Shown here piece after piece: positions 8,751 through 17,682 of a stretch of DNA of 64,000 nucleotides. Numbering within the stretch: the stretch's first letter is position 1; the number at the start of each line of letters is the position of its first letter. Under the pieces are notes generated by a model. The model was not told the DNA's origin, made no database searches, and saw nothing but the letters and a program-made list of their open reading frames with translations. Position numbers and translations under genes: made by a program. This stretch comes from SB11 sp965249955 (GTDB lineage: Bacteria > Bacteroidota > Bacteroidia > UBA8524): contig OZ252261.1 of NCBI GenBank assembly GCA_965249955.1, positions 3,749,696 to 3,813,695 on the forward strand. The letters are read 5' to 3'.

Positions 8751-10112
8751 ATGGATAAATGTAAGAAATATGTACTAGCTACCCTGCTATTGTTGTTTGT
8801 GTCGTCGGCATTTGCACAGCAAAAAACACGCATTTTGTTTTTGCTTGATGCTTCGGGCAGTATGTGGGCACGTATGGAAAGCGATAACCGCATCAACGTG
8901 GCCAAAAACCTACTGGGCAAAATGGTAGATAGCCTGCAACAATTTGATTTTGTTGAAGTAGGCTTACGCGTATACGGGCATACCAGTCCCAAAGCTGCGC
9001 AAAACTGTAAAGATACTCGGCTTGAAGTTCCCTTTGCTAAAAACAACGCTGCTACTATTAAGCAAAAACTACAAAATATTAAACCCAAAGGCACTACGCT
9101 TATTGCCTATTCGCTTACCCAAGCTGCCTACGATTTTCCCCAACAACAAGGTTGGCGCAATGTAATTATATTAATTACGGATGGATTGGAAGAGTGTGAC
9201 GGCGACCCTTGCGCAGTATCAGAAGCCTTGCAAAAACAAGGTGTTATACTACGTCCTTTTGTTATAGGCGTTGGCGGTAACGACCAATTTGCAGTTGAAT
9301 TTGAGTGCGTAGGTCGCTATTTTGATGCTCGTACCGAAGAAGATTTTGAAAACATATTAGGTAATGTGGTATCACAAGCACTTAATGCCACCACGGCACA
9401 AGTAAACTTGTTAGACATTAACGGCAGGGCTACCGAAACCAATGTGAACATGACTTTTTACGATGCCAAAAGCAACAAAATAGTATACAACTACATACAC
9501 ACTATGAACGATAGGGGCGTGCCCGATACGCTAACGCTAGACCCGGGATATAAATACAACCTCACCGTACATACTATTCCTCCAGTATATAAAAGCGATA
9601 TTGAAGTATTGGCAGGCAAACACAATATAATAGCAGTAGATGCCCCACAAGGTGATTTATTGCTAAAAATGGAAGGTGTAACCAACTACGAGAAACTGCA
9701 CGCCCGTGTAATGAAAAAAGGTAAAACCGAAACTATAAACTACCAAACCTTTAATAACCAACGTAAGTATATAGTGGGTAAGTACGATTTAGAAATTTTT
9801 ACTACTCCCCGCATATACTTAAATAATGTTTCGATAGACCAAAGCCAAACCACTACCGTAAACATACCCCAACCGGGAAAGTTAATACTATCGGTACGTA
9901 CAGAAGCTGTTGGCGGTATATTTACACTAAACAAAAACAACTTGGAGTGGGTGTGCGATTTTGACCCCGCTAACTCAAAACAGACCATAATATTGCAACC
10001 GGGCAAATACAAATTGGTATTTAGACCCTTGCGCGCCAATTTGACTGTATTAAGCTCTGAACGTAATTTTGAAATAACATCAGGAGGCTCTACACACCTA
10101 ACCTTAAATTGA
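8751..10112 (+). CDS. VWA domain-containing secreted protein, 453 aa
   Basis: A signal peptide ends at about FVSSAFAQ (residue 24). A von Willebrand factor A domain follows at about residues 25-215. The metal-ion-dependent adhesion site is readable as DASGSMWARM (DxSxS), a conserved Thr in KGTTLIAYSL, and the DG of ILITDGLEECDGDPC. The C-terminal 240 residues are beta-rich and look like two or three Ig or carboxypeptidase-regulatory-like modules, ending in a PGKYKLVFRPL strand pattern. It is probably periplasmic or surface-bound. It sits between the two transketolase genes, with AT-rich spacers of about 160 and 100 bp. Confidence 0.86.
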   Translation: MDKCKKYVLATLLLLFVSSAFAQQKTRILFLLDASGSMWARMESDNRINVAKNLLGKMVDSLQQFDFVEVGLRVYGHTSPKAAQNCKDTRLEVPFAKNNAATIKQKLQNIKPKGTTLIAYSLTQAAYDFPQQQGWRNVIILITDGLEECDGDPCAVSEALQKQGVILRPFVIGVGGNDQFAVEFECVGRYFDARTEEDFENILGNVVSQALNATTAQVNLLDINGRATETNVNMTFYDAKSNKIVYNYIHTMNDRGVPDTLTLDPGYKYNLTVHTIPPVYKSDIEVLAGKHNIIAVDAPQGDLLLKMEGVTNYEKLHARVMKKGKTETINYQTFNNQRKYIVGKYDLEIFTTPRIYLNNVSIDQSQTTTVNIPQPGKLILSVRTEAVGGIFTLNKNNLEWVCDFDPANSKQTIILQPGKYKLVFRPLRANLTVLSSERNFEITSGGSTHLTLN

Positions 10113-10120
10113 CGATTATT

Positions 10121-10205
10121 GATTTAAGATTTTATGAATTTAAAAAAGAAACAACCTATAAACCTGCTATTTATTAATCATAACTCTTAAATCTCAATTC
10201 ATAAA
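10121..10205. repeat. Paired inverted motifs downstream of the VWA gene
   Basis: GATTTAAGA (10121-10129) is complementary to TCTTAAATC (10185-10193), and TTTATGAATT (10131-10140) to AATTCATAAA (10196-10205). The order is a-b-a'-b', so both cannot nest in one simple hairpin; they could alternate. The spacer is AT-rich and contains no gene. Confidence 0.45.
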
Positions 10206-10213
10206 TAAGAAAA

Positions 10214-11170
10214 ATGAAACACTACGATATACTGGATAAAAAAGATACCCGCTCAGGTTTTGGAGCTGGTTTGTTAGAATTGGGACAAACTAACCCCGAT
10301 GTGGTAGCCCTTTGTGCCGATTTAACAGGCTCATTAAAAATGGATGCCTTCCAAAAAGAATTTCCCGAAAGATTTTTTCAGGTGGGTATAGCCGAGGCCA
10401 ATATGATTGGCTTGGCAGCAGGTTTGTCTATTACAGGTAAAATACCCTTTACAGGTACATTTGCCAACTTTTCTACAGGCCGTGTGTTCGATCAGATTCG
10501 CCAGTCAGTAGCCTATTCTGATAAAAACGTAAAAATATGCGCTTCGCACGCTGGTTTAACACTGGGCGAAGACGGTGCAACCCACCAAATACTTGAAGAC
10601 CTAGGGCTAATGAAAATGTTACCCGGTATGACAGTAATAAACCCTTGCGATTACAACCAAACCAAAGCAGCTACCATAGCCATAGCCAATTACGATGGGC
10701 CGGTATACCTGCGTTTTGGTCGTCCCGTAGTCCCTAATTTTACAGCTCCCGACCAAAAATTTGAAATTGGTAAAGCTGTTATGCTAAACGAAGGTACTGA
10801 TGTAACCATAGTTTGCACAGGTCATTTGGTATGGAAATGTATAGAAGCAGGCCACATTTTAGCCGAAATGGGTATAAGTGCCGAAATAATAAATATACAC
10901 ACCATTAAACCTTTGGACGATGCAGCCATCTTACAATCAGTTGCAAAAACCAAATGTGTAGTAACTGCCGAAGAACACCAAATGAATGGCGGATTGGGCG
11001 ATAGCGTTTGCCAACTGTTGGCGCGCAATACCCCTACCCCTGTTGAAATGGTAGCCGTAAACGATAGTTTTGGCGAAAGCGGCACACCCGAAGCATTGAT
11101 GACTAAATACGGACTTGATACCCCTAATGTGGTAGAAGCCGTACAAAAGGTTTTGCAACGCAAAGGGTAA
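10214..11170 (+). CDS. tkt: Transketolase, C-terminal (pyrimidine-binding) subunit, 318 aa
   Basis: This is the second half of transketolase, with the pyrimidine-binding and C-terminal domains. Motifs are DTRSGFGAGLLELG, VALCADLTGSLKMDAF, FFQVGIAEANMIGLAAGL (containing the catalytic Glu that activates TPP), ASHAGLTLGEDGATHQ, and a C-terminal domain with TAEEHQMNGGLGDSV. It complements the N-terminal subunit encoded at 7745-8590. The start ATG follows an A-rich leader. The next gene, a sigma factor, begins 26 bp after the stop and may be co-transcribed. Confidence 0.94.
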   Translation: MKHYDILDKKDTRSGFGAGLLELGQTNPDVVALCADLTGSLKMDAFQKEFPERFFQVGIAEANMIGLAAGLSITGKIPFTGTFANFSTGRVFDQIRQSVAYSDKNVKICASHAGLTLGEDGATHQILEDLGLMKMLPGMTVINPCDYNQTKAATIAIANYDGPVYLRFGRPVVPNFTAPDQKFEIGKAVMLNEGTDVTIVCTGHLVWKCIEAGHILAEMGISAEIINIHTIKPLDDAAILQSVAKTKCVVTAEEHQMNGGLGDSVCQLLARNTPTPVEMVAVNDSFGESGTPEALMTKYGLDTPNVVEAVQKVLQRKG

Positions 11171-11196
11171 TACCGCGTTAACAAAAACCTAAACGC

Positions 11197-11760
11197 TTGA
11201 GCGACGAACAACAAGTAATAGCTGACGATATTGATTTGGTGCGCCAATTTAAAAATGAGCGCACCCGCAACTATGCCTTACACCTTATCATAAAAAAATA
11301 TGAAAAAAAGGTGTATTGGCATATCCGTAAGATTTTAATTGACCACGACGATACCGACGATGCCTTGCAAACCACCTTTATAAAAGTGTGGCAAAACCTT
11401 ATCAACTTTCGCGAGGATAGCAAACTGTATACATGGATATACCGCATAGCCACTAATGAGGCATTGGCATTGCTAAAGAAAAAACGCACCCGATTCTTTT
11501 TACCATTGGTTGATGTTGAGGCCGAACTAAGCCAAAAAATTGACGATAGCAGCCACTACACAGGTACTGAAATAGAACGCAAGCTGCAAAAAGCCCTTTT
11601 AAAACTTCCTGAAAAACAACGCTTAGTATTTAATATGAAATACTACGAGGATATGAAATACGACGATATAAGCGAAGTATTAGGCACCAGCGTAGGCGCT
11701 CTTAAAGCATCGTACCATATTGCAGTAAAAAAAATAGAAAAAATTTTAGTAAGCGATTAA
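11197..11760 (+). CDS. ECF-type RNA polymerase sigma factor, 187 aa
   Basis: Region 2 is seen as VYWHIRKILIDHDDTDDALQ, then FIKVWQNLINFREDSKLYTW and IYRIATNEALALLKKK. Region 4 carries LPEKQRLVFNMKYYEDMKYD and a helix-turn-helix (EVLGTSVGALKASYHIAVKK). The predicted start is TTG at 11197; no ATG lies upstream in frame that would improve it. The following gene encodes a single-pass membrane protein and the next a secreted protein, so this looks like a sigma factor with membrane partners in one operon. The stimulus is not apparent. Confidence 0.92.
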   Translation: MSDEQQVIADDIDLVRQFKNERTRNYALHLIIKKYEKKVYWHIRKILIDHDDTDDALQTTFIKVWQNLINFREDSKLYTWIYRIATNEALALLKKKRTRFFLPLVDVEAELSQKIDDSSHYTGTEIERKLQKALLKLPEKQRLVFNMKYYEDMKYDDISEVLGTSVGALKASYHIAVKKIEKILVSD

Positions 11761-11792
11761 ACCTTAGCGCAATAAAGTAATCTTACTTATAA

Positions 11793-12320
11793 ATGAACGC
11801 CAACGAAAAACATATACGCAAACTTACAGGCGATAAAAACCCCGAAGAAAACTACAAAGTGCCTAACGGCTATTTTGACAACTTCTCTTCGCAGGTAAAA
11901 AATCGTATTGAGGCACTACCCAAAAAAGGGTTTCGTTTTGAACAACTGCTTCGCCCTGTATATAGTATACCTGTTGCGGCAGCCATTATACTATTGGCTG
12001 GATATTTTGTTTTCTTTAGCCAAAACAACACTACTATACCACCCCAAACAGCAATAGCCGCACCTAGTGATACAGATACCTTAAGTGCCGCAGCAATAGA
12101 AGAGTATTTAGTGCAAGATATAAGCCTTATAGGTATTGATGAAGAAATAAGCCAAGATTTGTTTGCACTGGCCTTTGATGTTGATTTTGAAACAGAAAAC
12201 ACTACACCTGTCAGCACAAAACAAGCACCTAATACTGATACATCATCACAACCTAGTGACGAAGAAATAGAAGAGTATTTGCTGTATAGTATTGACGAAA
12301 GCCTAATAGAAAGTCTTTAA
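11793..12320 (+). CDS. Single-pass membrane protein, probable anti-sigma partner, 175 aa
   Basis: It starts 32 bp after the sigma factor. The cytosolic N-terminus (about 48 residues, NPEENYKVPNGYFDNFSSQV) carries the PxGYF-type motif common in Bacteroidota membrane proteins encoded after sigma factors. A single transmembrane helix follows (about residues 53-70, IPVAAAIILLAGYFVFF). The remaining periplasmic part is acidic. EEIEEYLLYSIDESLIESL at the end and IEEYLVQDISLIGIDEEI earlier form an imperfect internal repeat. An anti-sigma function is inferred from gene order and topology; no zinc-binding anti-sigma motif is visible. Confidence 0.7.
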   Translation: MNANEKHIRKLTGDKNPEENYKVPNGYFDNFSSQVKNRIEALPKKGFRFEQLLRPVYSIPVAAAIILLAGYFVFFSQNNTTIPPQTAIAAPSDTDTLSAAAIEEYLVQDISLIGIDEEISQDLFALAFDVDFETENTTPVSTKQAPNTDTSSQPSDEEIEEYLLYSIDESLIESL

Positions 12321-12341
12321 TTTTTAAAAAAGTATATAGTT

Positions 12342-12821
12342 ATGAAAAAAATAATATTGGCAACTCTGGTAGCCGTTTTTGCCCTTTCGGCATTTGGTCA
12401 GAAAAAAGATTTTAAAAAAATACGTGAAGCAAAGATTGATTTTTTAAAGCAGAAGCTTGCCCTTACTGAGGAAGAAGAGAAAAAATTTATCCCTTTGTAC
12501 GAAAAGTTTATGGATGAAAGTGATGCGCTAAGAAAAGGATGTAAGGATGATGTTAACTTGGCTGAAGTTGACCTTACTTTTATGAGTGATGCTGATTGCG
12601 AAAAGTTGATAAACAACACTATTGAGTATAAACAAAAAGAGGTTGACCTGATAAAAAAGTATACAGTTGAGTTTAAAAAAGTGCTGCCCGTTAAAAAAGT
12701 AGCCATGATTTTTAAGGCTGAAATGGAGTTTAAACGCCACTTACTTAAAAAGCTACATAAAAACCGTAAAGGTAAAATGGGCGACAGAAACAACGACCCT
12801 GACGAGGACGAGAAAGAATAA
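12342..12821 (+). CDS. Secreted helical protein, Spy/CpxP-like, 159 aa
   Basis: A signal peptide (MKKIILATLVAVFALSAFGQ) precedes an all-helical, Lys/Glu-rich protein with KLALTEEEEKKFIPLYEKFM and ELxxR-like repeats. The composition and placement after a sigma factor and membrane protein resemble the Bacteroidota Spy/CpxP-type periplasmic chaperone or sensor seen in such cassettes. The C-terminus is strongly charged (KNRKGKMGDRNNDPDEDEKE). A terminator follows 45 bp downstream and closes the three-gene unit. The role is inferred. Confidence 0.7.
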   Translation: MKKIILATLVAVFALSAFGQKKDFKKIREAKIDFLKQKLALTEEEEKKFIPLYEKFMDESDALRKGCKDDVNLAEVDLTFMSDADCEKLINNTIEYKQKEVDLIKKYTVEFKKVLPVKKVAMIFKAEMEFKRHLLKKLHKNRKGKMGDRNNDPDEDEKE

Positions 12822-12865
12822 TCATTTCCATTAACAATTATAAACTTTATACTACCCTTTCCCTT

Positions 12866-12892
12866 AAGCCCTGTAATCACAGGGCTTTTTTG
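12866..12892 (+). terminator. Rho-independent terminator
   Basis: The 8-bp stem AAGCCCTG / CAGGGCTT (12866-12887) with loop TAATCA is followed by a T run. It closes the sigma factor cassette. Confidence 0.85.
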
Positions 12893-12974
12893 TTTCTTTA
12901 CCTTCGGTTTAGTGTACAGTTTTGCACATAACAGTTTTTAGCCAAAAAAAAGGGTTCTGATGTTAATTTTTTAT

Positions 12975-12982
12975 TAGTTTTG
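12975..12982 (+). promoter_or_regulatory. Candidate -7 box TAGTTTTG for the nqr operon
   Basis: This is an exact TAnnTTTG match 81 bp upstream of the nqrA ATG. A TTC rather than TTG lies about 17 bp upstream of it. It is the best promoter match in the 170-bp gap between the terminator and nqrA. Confidence 0.45.
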
Positions 12983-13062
12983 CGCGGGTTAAAAAAACTC
13001 CATCACAAACTTTAATCATTATCATACGTTAGCCCATTAGGCTAACTTTTTGATAACAAAAC

Positions 13063-14412
13063 ATGGGTAAAACTATAAAATTAAAGAAAGGGTACAACAT
13101 CAACTTAGTTGGTGAAGCATCCCTCGTTGTTGGAAGCGCTGATGCGCCCAAAACATACGCCATTAAGCCTACAGACTTTAAAGGGCTTACCCCAAAACTG
13201 AAAGTAGAAGTAGGAAGTGAAGTGAAAGCCGGCACGCCTCTTTTCTTCATTAAAGAAATGCCTGAAATTATGATTACATCACCCGTTAGTGGTGAAGTAA
13301 TTGAAATTAACAGGGGTGCTAAAAGGGTAATACTTGATATTAAAGTACTTGCCGATAGCAAAATGGCTTTTGAGCAATTTACATCAGGTAACCCTGATGG
13401 TATGGATGCAGCTGGGGTGAAACAAACATTGCTAAACAGCGGTGCTTGGGCTACCATTAAGCAACGTCCGTTTGGTAAAATTGCCAATCCTGAAGAATCG
13501 CCTAAAAACATTTTTATATCAGGTTTCGATAGCGCACCTCTTGCCCCCGACTATGGTTTTATACTAAAAGACCGTATGGAGCATTTTCAATGGGGTATAA
13601 ACGCACTTAAAAAACTTACAGCAGGAAGTATTTTCCTTAGCTTACCAACAGGTGTTAACTCTCCCCTAACATCAACTAAAAACGTAGAAGTGGTAAACGT
13701 AAGTGGCCCACACCCTGCGGGTAATGTTGGTGTACAAATACACCACATAGCACCATTAGGTAAAGGTGATATAGTATGGGCAGTAAACCCTGAAGATGTT
13801 GCCAATATTGGTAAACTATTTAAAGACGGCACATACGATGCTATACATACAGTTGCCCTTTGCGGTTCAGAAGTAAACGAAGGCGCACGCAAATATTACA
13901 CCCTTAAAAAAGGTGCATGTTTAGACACTTTAGTAAGCAACAACCTTAGCGAAGTTAATAGCCGTATTATTAGCGGTAATGTGCTTACAGGCACTAAAGT
14001 TGAGCAAAACGGATATCTTGGTTTTTACGATAGGCAAATAACTGTGATACCTGAGGGCAATGACCCTGAGTTTATTGGTTGGCTTGTCCCTTCATACGCT
14101 CGTCCAAGTATTTCAAAAACATTCTTATCATTCCTTACACCTAACAAAAAGTATAAGGTTAATACCAATATGCACGGCGAAGAGCGTGCCTTTGTGGTAA
14201 CGGGTGAATACGAAAAAGTATTGCCTATGGATATATATCCTCAGCATCTTTTCAAAGCTATTTTGGCTAACGATATAGAGGCTATGGAAAGTTTAGGCTT
14301 GCTTGAGATAGACGAAGAAGATATAGCCCTGTGCGAGTTTGTTTGCACATCTAAAATGCCTTTGCAACAAATAGTGCGCGAAGGTTTAGACTTAATTGAA
14401 AAAGAAGGTTAA
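13063..14412 (+). CDS. nqrA: Na+-translocating NADH:quinone reductase subunit A, 449 aa
   Basis: NqrA is the peripheral, quinone-site-associated subunit of the Na+-NQR complex on the cytosolic face of the inner membrane. The RnfC-like N-terminus (KLKKGYNINLVGEA) and the central GVNSPLTSTKNVEVVNVSGP and HPAGNVGVQIHHIAPL segments are characteristic. The length (449) is normal. It is the first gene of a tight nqrABCDEF operon, and the gap to nqrB is 26 bp. Confidence 0.96.
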   Translation: MGKTIKLKKGYNINLVGEASLVVGSADAPKTYAIKPTDFKGLTPKLKVEVGSEVKAGTPLFFIKEMPEIMITSPVSGEVIEINRGAKRVILDIKVLADSKMAFEQFTSGNPDGMDAAGVKQTLLNSGAWATIKQRPFGKIANPEESPKNIFISGFDSAPLAPDYGFILKDRMEHFQWGINALKKLTAGSIFLSLPTGVNSPLTSTKNVEVVNVSGPHPAGNVGVQIHHIAPLGKGDIVWAVNPEDVANIGKLFKDGTYDAIHTVALCGSEVNEGARKYYTLKKGACLDTLVSNNLSEVNSRIISGNVLTGTKVEQNGYLGFYDRQITVIPEGNDPEFIGWLVPSYARPSISKTFLSFLTPNKKYKVNTNMHGEERAFVVTGEYEKVLPMDIYPQHLFKAILANDIEAMESLGLLEIDEEDIALCEFVCTSKMPLQQIVREGLDLIEKEG

Positions 14413-14438
14413 ACCATAAACTGAAGTAATACTAAACA

Positions 14439-15623
14439 ATGAAGTTTCTTCATAAACAATTAGAAAAAGTAAAGCCCAATTTTGAAAAAGGGGGTAAGCT
14501 CTATTTTCTGCATTCAACATTTGATGCAATAGAGACTTTCCTTTTTGTACCGGGCGAAACCACACACAAAGGTGTACACATACGTGATGGTATAGATTTG
14601 AAACGTACCATGTTTACGGTAGTAATAGCAATGCTACCCGTAATGCTATTTGGTATGTGGAACGTTGGTTACCAACACTACATGGCTACCGACCCAACTG
14701 TTGCTCCTGCCCTTATGGATTGCATAGGCTATGGCTTGCTACAAGTATTGCCCATAGTTATAGTATCATACGGTGTAGGTTTGGGCATAGAGTTTTTCTT
14801 TTGTCAAATAAACGGACACAAGGTAAACGAAGGCTTTTTGGTTACAGGTTTACTAATTCCGCTTTGTTTACCCCCTACTATTCCTTTGTGGATGGTAGCA
14901 GTAGGTACTGCATTTGCCGTAATTATCGGTAAAGAAGTATTTGGTGGTACAGGGATGAACTTATTAAACCCCGCACTTACAGCCCGTGTATTCTTGTTCT
15001 TCGCTTACCCTGCATTTATGTCGGGTGAATATCGCGCCGACCAAGAGTATGTTTGGTTTAGTGCCAACCGTGCCGATGTGGCCGACGGTTTTAGTGGTGC
15101 AACCATGCTTTCACAAGCTTCTGAAGGAAAGGAATTAAGTTTTAGTGCTTGGGATGCCTTTATAGGTGTAATACCCGGCTCTATAGGCGAAACCTCAACC
15201 CTAGCCTGCCTTATAGGTGCATTAATACTAATAGCTACAGGCGTAGGTAGCTGGCGTATAATAGCTTCAACCTTTATTGGCGGTGCAGTAATGGGCTGGT
15301 TACTAAACGTATTGGGGCCTATAGTAGCGCCTGATAACGCCTTTATGGCACTTCCCTTCTATTACCATCTTATTATTGGTGGTTTTGCTTTTGGTGCTGT
15401 GTATATGGCTACCGACCCAGTTTCGGCAGCACAAACCAGCAAAGGCAAATGGGTATACGGTTTCCTTATAGGAGTGCTGTGTGTACTTATCAGGGTATTT
15501 AACCCTGCTTACCCTGAGGGTATGATGCTTGCCATATTATTTATGAATGTTATGGCACCATTAGTAGATTACTTTGTTATTAACGCAAACAAAAAAAGGA
15601 GATTAGCACGTGCAACGGTCTAA
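14439..15623 (+). CDS. nqrB: Na+-NQR subunit B, 394 aa
   Basis: This is a multi-pass inner-membrane subunit that carries covalently bound FMN and forms much of the Na+ channel. The flavinylation motif DGFSGATM places the acceptor at Thr222. Hydrophobic helices begin at about residue 57 (TMFTVVIAMLPVMLFGMW). The GKEVFGGTGMNLLNPALTAR segment is family-typical. The 3' end overlaps nqrC by 14 bp, so translation is probably coupled. Confidence 0.96.
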   Translation: MKFLHKQLEKVKPNFEKGGKLYFLHSTFDAIETFLFVPGETTHKGVHIRDGIDLKRTMFTVVIAMLPVMLFGMWNVGYQHYMATDPTVAPALMDCIGYGLLQVLPIVIVSYGVGLGIEFFFCQINGHKVNEGFLVTGLLIPLCLPPTIPLWMVAVGTAFAVIIGKEVFGGTGMNLLNPALTARVFLFFAYPAFMSGEYRADQEYVWFSANRADVADGFSGATMLSQASEGKELSFSAWDAFIGVIPGSIGETSTLACLIGALILIATGVGSWRIIASTFIGGAVMGWLLNVLGPIVAPDNAFMALPFYYHLIIGGFAFGAVYMATDPVSAAQTSKGKWVYGFLIGVLCVLIRVFNPAYPEGMMLAILFMNVMAPLVDYFVINANKKRRLARATV

Positions 15624-16350
15624 TACATATATAATACTTTATACCTTAGCCCTTACGGTGTTTTGCGGCGTGGTACTTTCTCTTACAGCAATGGGTTTGC
15701 GCCCGTTACAAGATGCTAATAAAGAGCAAGAGCGAAAAATAAATATTGTTAGTACTGTGGTGAAAACCGAGGGTATGGAAAAAGACAATATTGTAAAAGC
15801 CTACGATGAAATGATTGAAGGTTTTGTGGTAGATTTTAACGGAAAAGTGGTAGAAGGAATGCTTCCGGGTGCCGTTAATATCCCCAAAGAATATAAAAAA
15901 CCTTTACAAGAGCGTGTATTCCCTGTATACACATCAAAAAGTAAAGAAAATCCTGATAAGGTTGAGTTCTATATATTCCCTTTATATGGTTTCGGTTTAT
16001 GGAACAATATATCTGGATATGTTTCTTTAAAATCAGACCTTAACACCATTAACGGAATCAACTTTGGTCACGTAAGCGAAACCCCTGGTTTGGGTGCACG
16101 TATTACCGATGACCCTGCGATTTCTGAAAGGTACAAAGGCAAAACCTTATTTAATGAAAAAGGCGAGCTACAATCAGTAGTGATGCAAAAAGGTGAAGGC
16201 AATAACTACGATGATGCCCCACACAAAGTGGATGGAATGAGTGGAGCAACCTTAACCGGTAAAGGTGTAAACAATATGTTGGAAGACTATTTTACAGCTT
16301 ACCAAAATTATTTTAAAACAGTAACAAACACCCAAACAACCCAAAAGTAA
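15610..16350 (+). CDS. nqrC: Na+-NQR subunit C, 246 aa
   Basis: NqrC has one N-terminal transmembrane helix (about residues 8-30) and a periplasmic domain with covalent FMN. The acceptor motif DGMSGATLT gives Thr214. The best start is GTG at 15610, inside the end of nqrB. It is preceded at 8-nt spacing by AAGGAGA, which looks like a Shine-Dalgarno but also encodes Lys-Arg of NqrB, so it may be chance. FMN is attached by ApbE, encoded downstream. Confidence 0.95.
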   Translation: MQRSNTYIILYTLALTVFCGVVLSLTAMGLRPLQDANKEQERKINIVSTVVKTEGMEKDNIVKAYDEMIEGFVVDFNGKVVEGMLPGAVNIPKEYKKPLQERVFPVYTSKSKENPDKVEFYIFPLYGFGLWNNISGYVSLKSDLNTINGINFGHVSETPGLGARITDDPAISERYKGKTLFNEKGELQSVVMQKGEGNNYDDAPHKVDGMSGATLTGKGVNNMLEDYFTAYQNYFKTVTNTQTTQK

Positions 16351-16351
16351 T

Positions 16352-17026
16352 ATGAGCACTGAAACCCTAACTGCCCCTGCTGAAAAGGTTAAAGAGCCAA
16401 AAGAGCCTTTGTTTTCAAAAAAGAACAAAAAGCTTATCTCTAATCCTTTGGATATTGATAACCCTGTTACCGTACAGGTATTGGGTATTTGTTCGGCACT
16501 TGCCGTTACAGTTCAACTAAAACCATCGTTTGCAATGGCTTTAGCATTAACTTTTGTAACTGCATTTTCAAACCTATTTATATCACTACTTCGTAATACA
16601 ATACCCTCGCGTATACGTATTATAGTTCAATTGGCTATTGTATCACTTTGGGTAACTATAGTTGACCAAGTATTGCAAGCCTTTGCTTACGATATATCAA
16701 AACAACTTTCTGTATTTGTATCGCTAATTATTACCAACTGTATAGTAATGGGTAGGCTTGAAGCCTTTGCATTGGCTAACAAACCTTGGCCTTCGTTTTT
16801 AGATGGCTTGGGTAATGGTTTAGGCTACGGTGCAGTACTTATGGCAGTTGCCTTTTTCCGCGAGTTACTAGGTTCAGGTTCACTATGGGGCTTCAAAATA
16901 TTTGAAGGCATGGGCTTGGCTTATCAAGGCAATGGTGTAATGCTTATACCTGCGGGTGCTTGCTTAGTACTAGGTATATTAATTTGGGCACAACGTGCAC
17001 GTAACGGCTATTTTGAAACTGAATAA
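16352..17026 (+). CDS. nqrD: Na+-NQR subunit D, 224 aa
   Basis: This is an integral membrane subunit with about six helices. The NqrD/NqrE pair holds an intramembrane [2Fe-2S] cluster through cysteines; the expected ones are in LGICSALAVT and TNCIVMGRLEAFA. The start is 1 bp after the nqrC stop. The cytosolic N-terminus (about 35 residues, Lys/Glu-rich) is slightly longer than in proteobacterial homologues. Confidence 0.96.
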   Translation: MSTETLTAPAEKVKEPKEPLFSKKNKKLISNPLDIDNPVTVQVLGICSALAVTVQLKPSFAMALALTFVTAFSNLFISLLRNTIPSRIRIIVQLAIVSLWVTIVDQVLQAFAYDISKQLSVFVSLIITNCIVMGRLEAFALANKPWPSFLDGLGNGLGYGAVLMAVAFFRELLGSGSLWGFKIFEGMGLAYQGNGVMLIPAGACLVLGILIWAQRARNGYFETE

Positions 17027-17046
17027 TTAAGCAGCAAGTAACAACA

Positions 17047-17661
17047 ATGGAAAACTTAATTAACATATTAGTAAAGTCGATATTTATCGACAACATGATA
17101 TTTGCTTACTTTTTGGGTATGTGCTCTTATTTGGCCGTATCTAAAAAAGTATCAACCGCCTTTGGTTTAGGATTAGCAGTAATATTTGTATTAGGTATTA
17201 CTGTGCCCATTAACTGGCTTATAGTAGAATACTTTTTGAAAGAAGGAGCTATGAGTTGGATTAGTGCCGATTTTGCATCAGTAGACCTTAGCTTTCTAAA
17301 TGCAATTGTATTTATATCTGTTATTGCATCAATGGTGCAACTTACGGAGATGGCTGTAGAAAAATTCTCACCATCATTATACAACTCACTAGGAATCTTC
17401 CTTCCACTTATAGCAGTAAACTGCTCAATATTGGGTGGCGCACAATTTATGTCAATCCGCCCCTACAACTTTGCCGAAGCCACTGTTTTCGGCTTAGGTT
17501 CAGGTATAGGTTGGTTATTGGCTATAGTAGCTTTAGCAGCTATACGTGAAAAAATGAAATACTCAAACGTACCCAAACCATTACGTGGTTTGGGTATCAC
17601 CTTTATTATAGTGGGCCTAATGGCATTTGGGTTCCTTAGCTTTATGGGTTTTGCAATTTAA
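17047..17661 (+). CDS. nqrE: Na+-NQR subunit E, 204 aa
   Basis: A six-helix membrane subunit homologous to NqrD but in inverted topology. The cluster-ligand segments AYFLGMCSYLAVSKK and VNCSILGGAQFMS are present. The length is typical. It is 20 bp after nqrD and 21 bp before nqrF. Confidence 0.96.
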   Translation: MENLINILVKSIFIDNMIFAYFLGMCSYLAVSKKVSTAFGLGLAVIFVLGITVPINWLIVEYFLKEGAMSWISADFASVDLSFLNAIVFISVIASMVQLTEMAVEKFSPSLYNSLGIFLPLIAVNCSILGGAQFMSIRPYNFAEATVFGLGSGIGWLLAIVALAAIREKMKYSNVPKPLRGLGITFIIVGLMAFGFLSFMGFAI

Positions 17662-17682
17662 AATACTGAAAAACAACACGCT

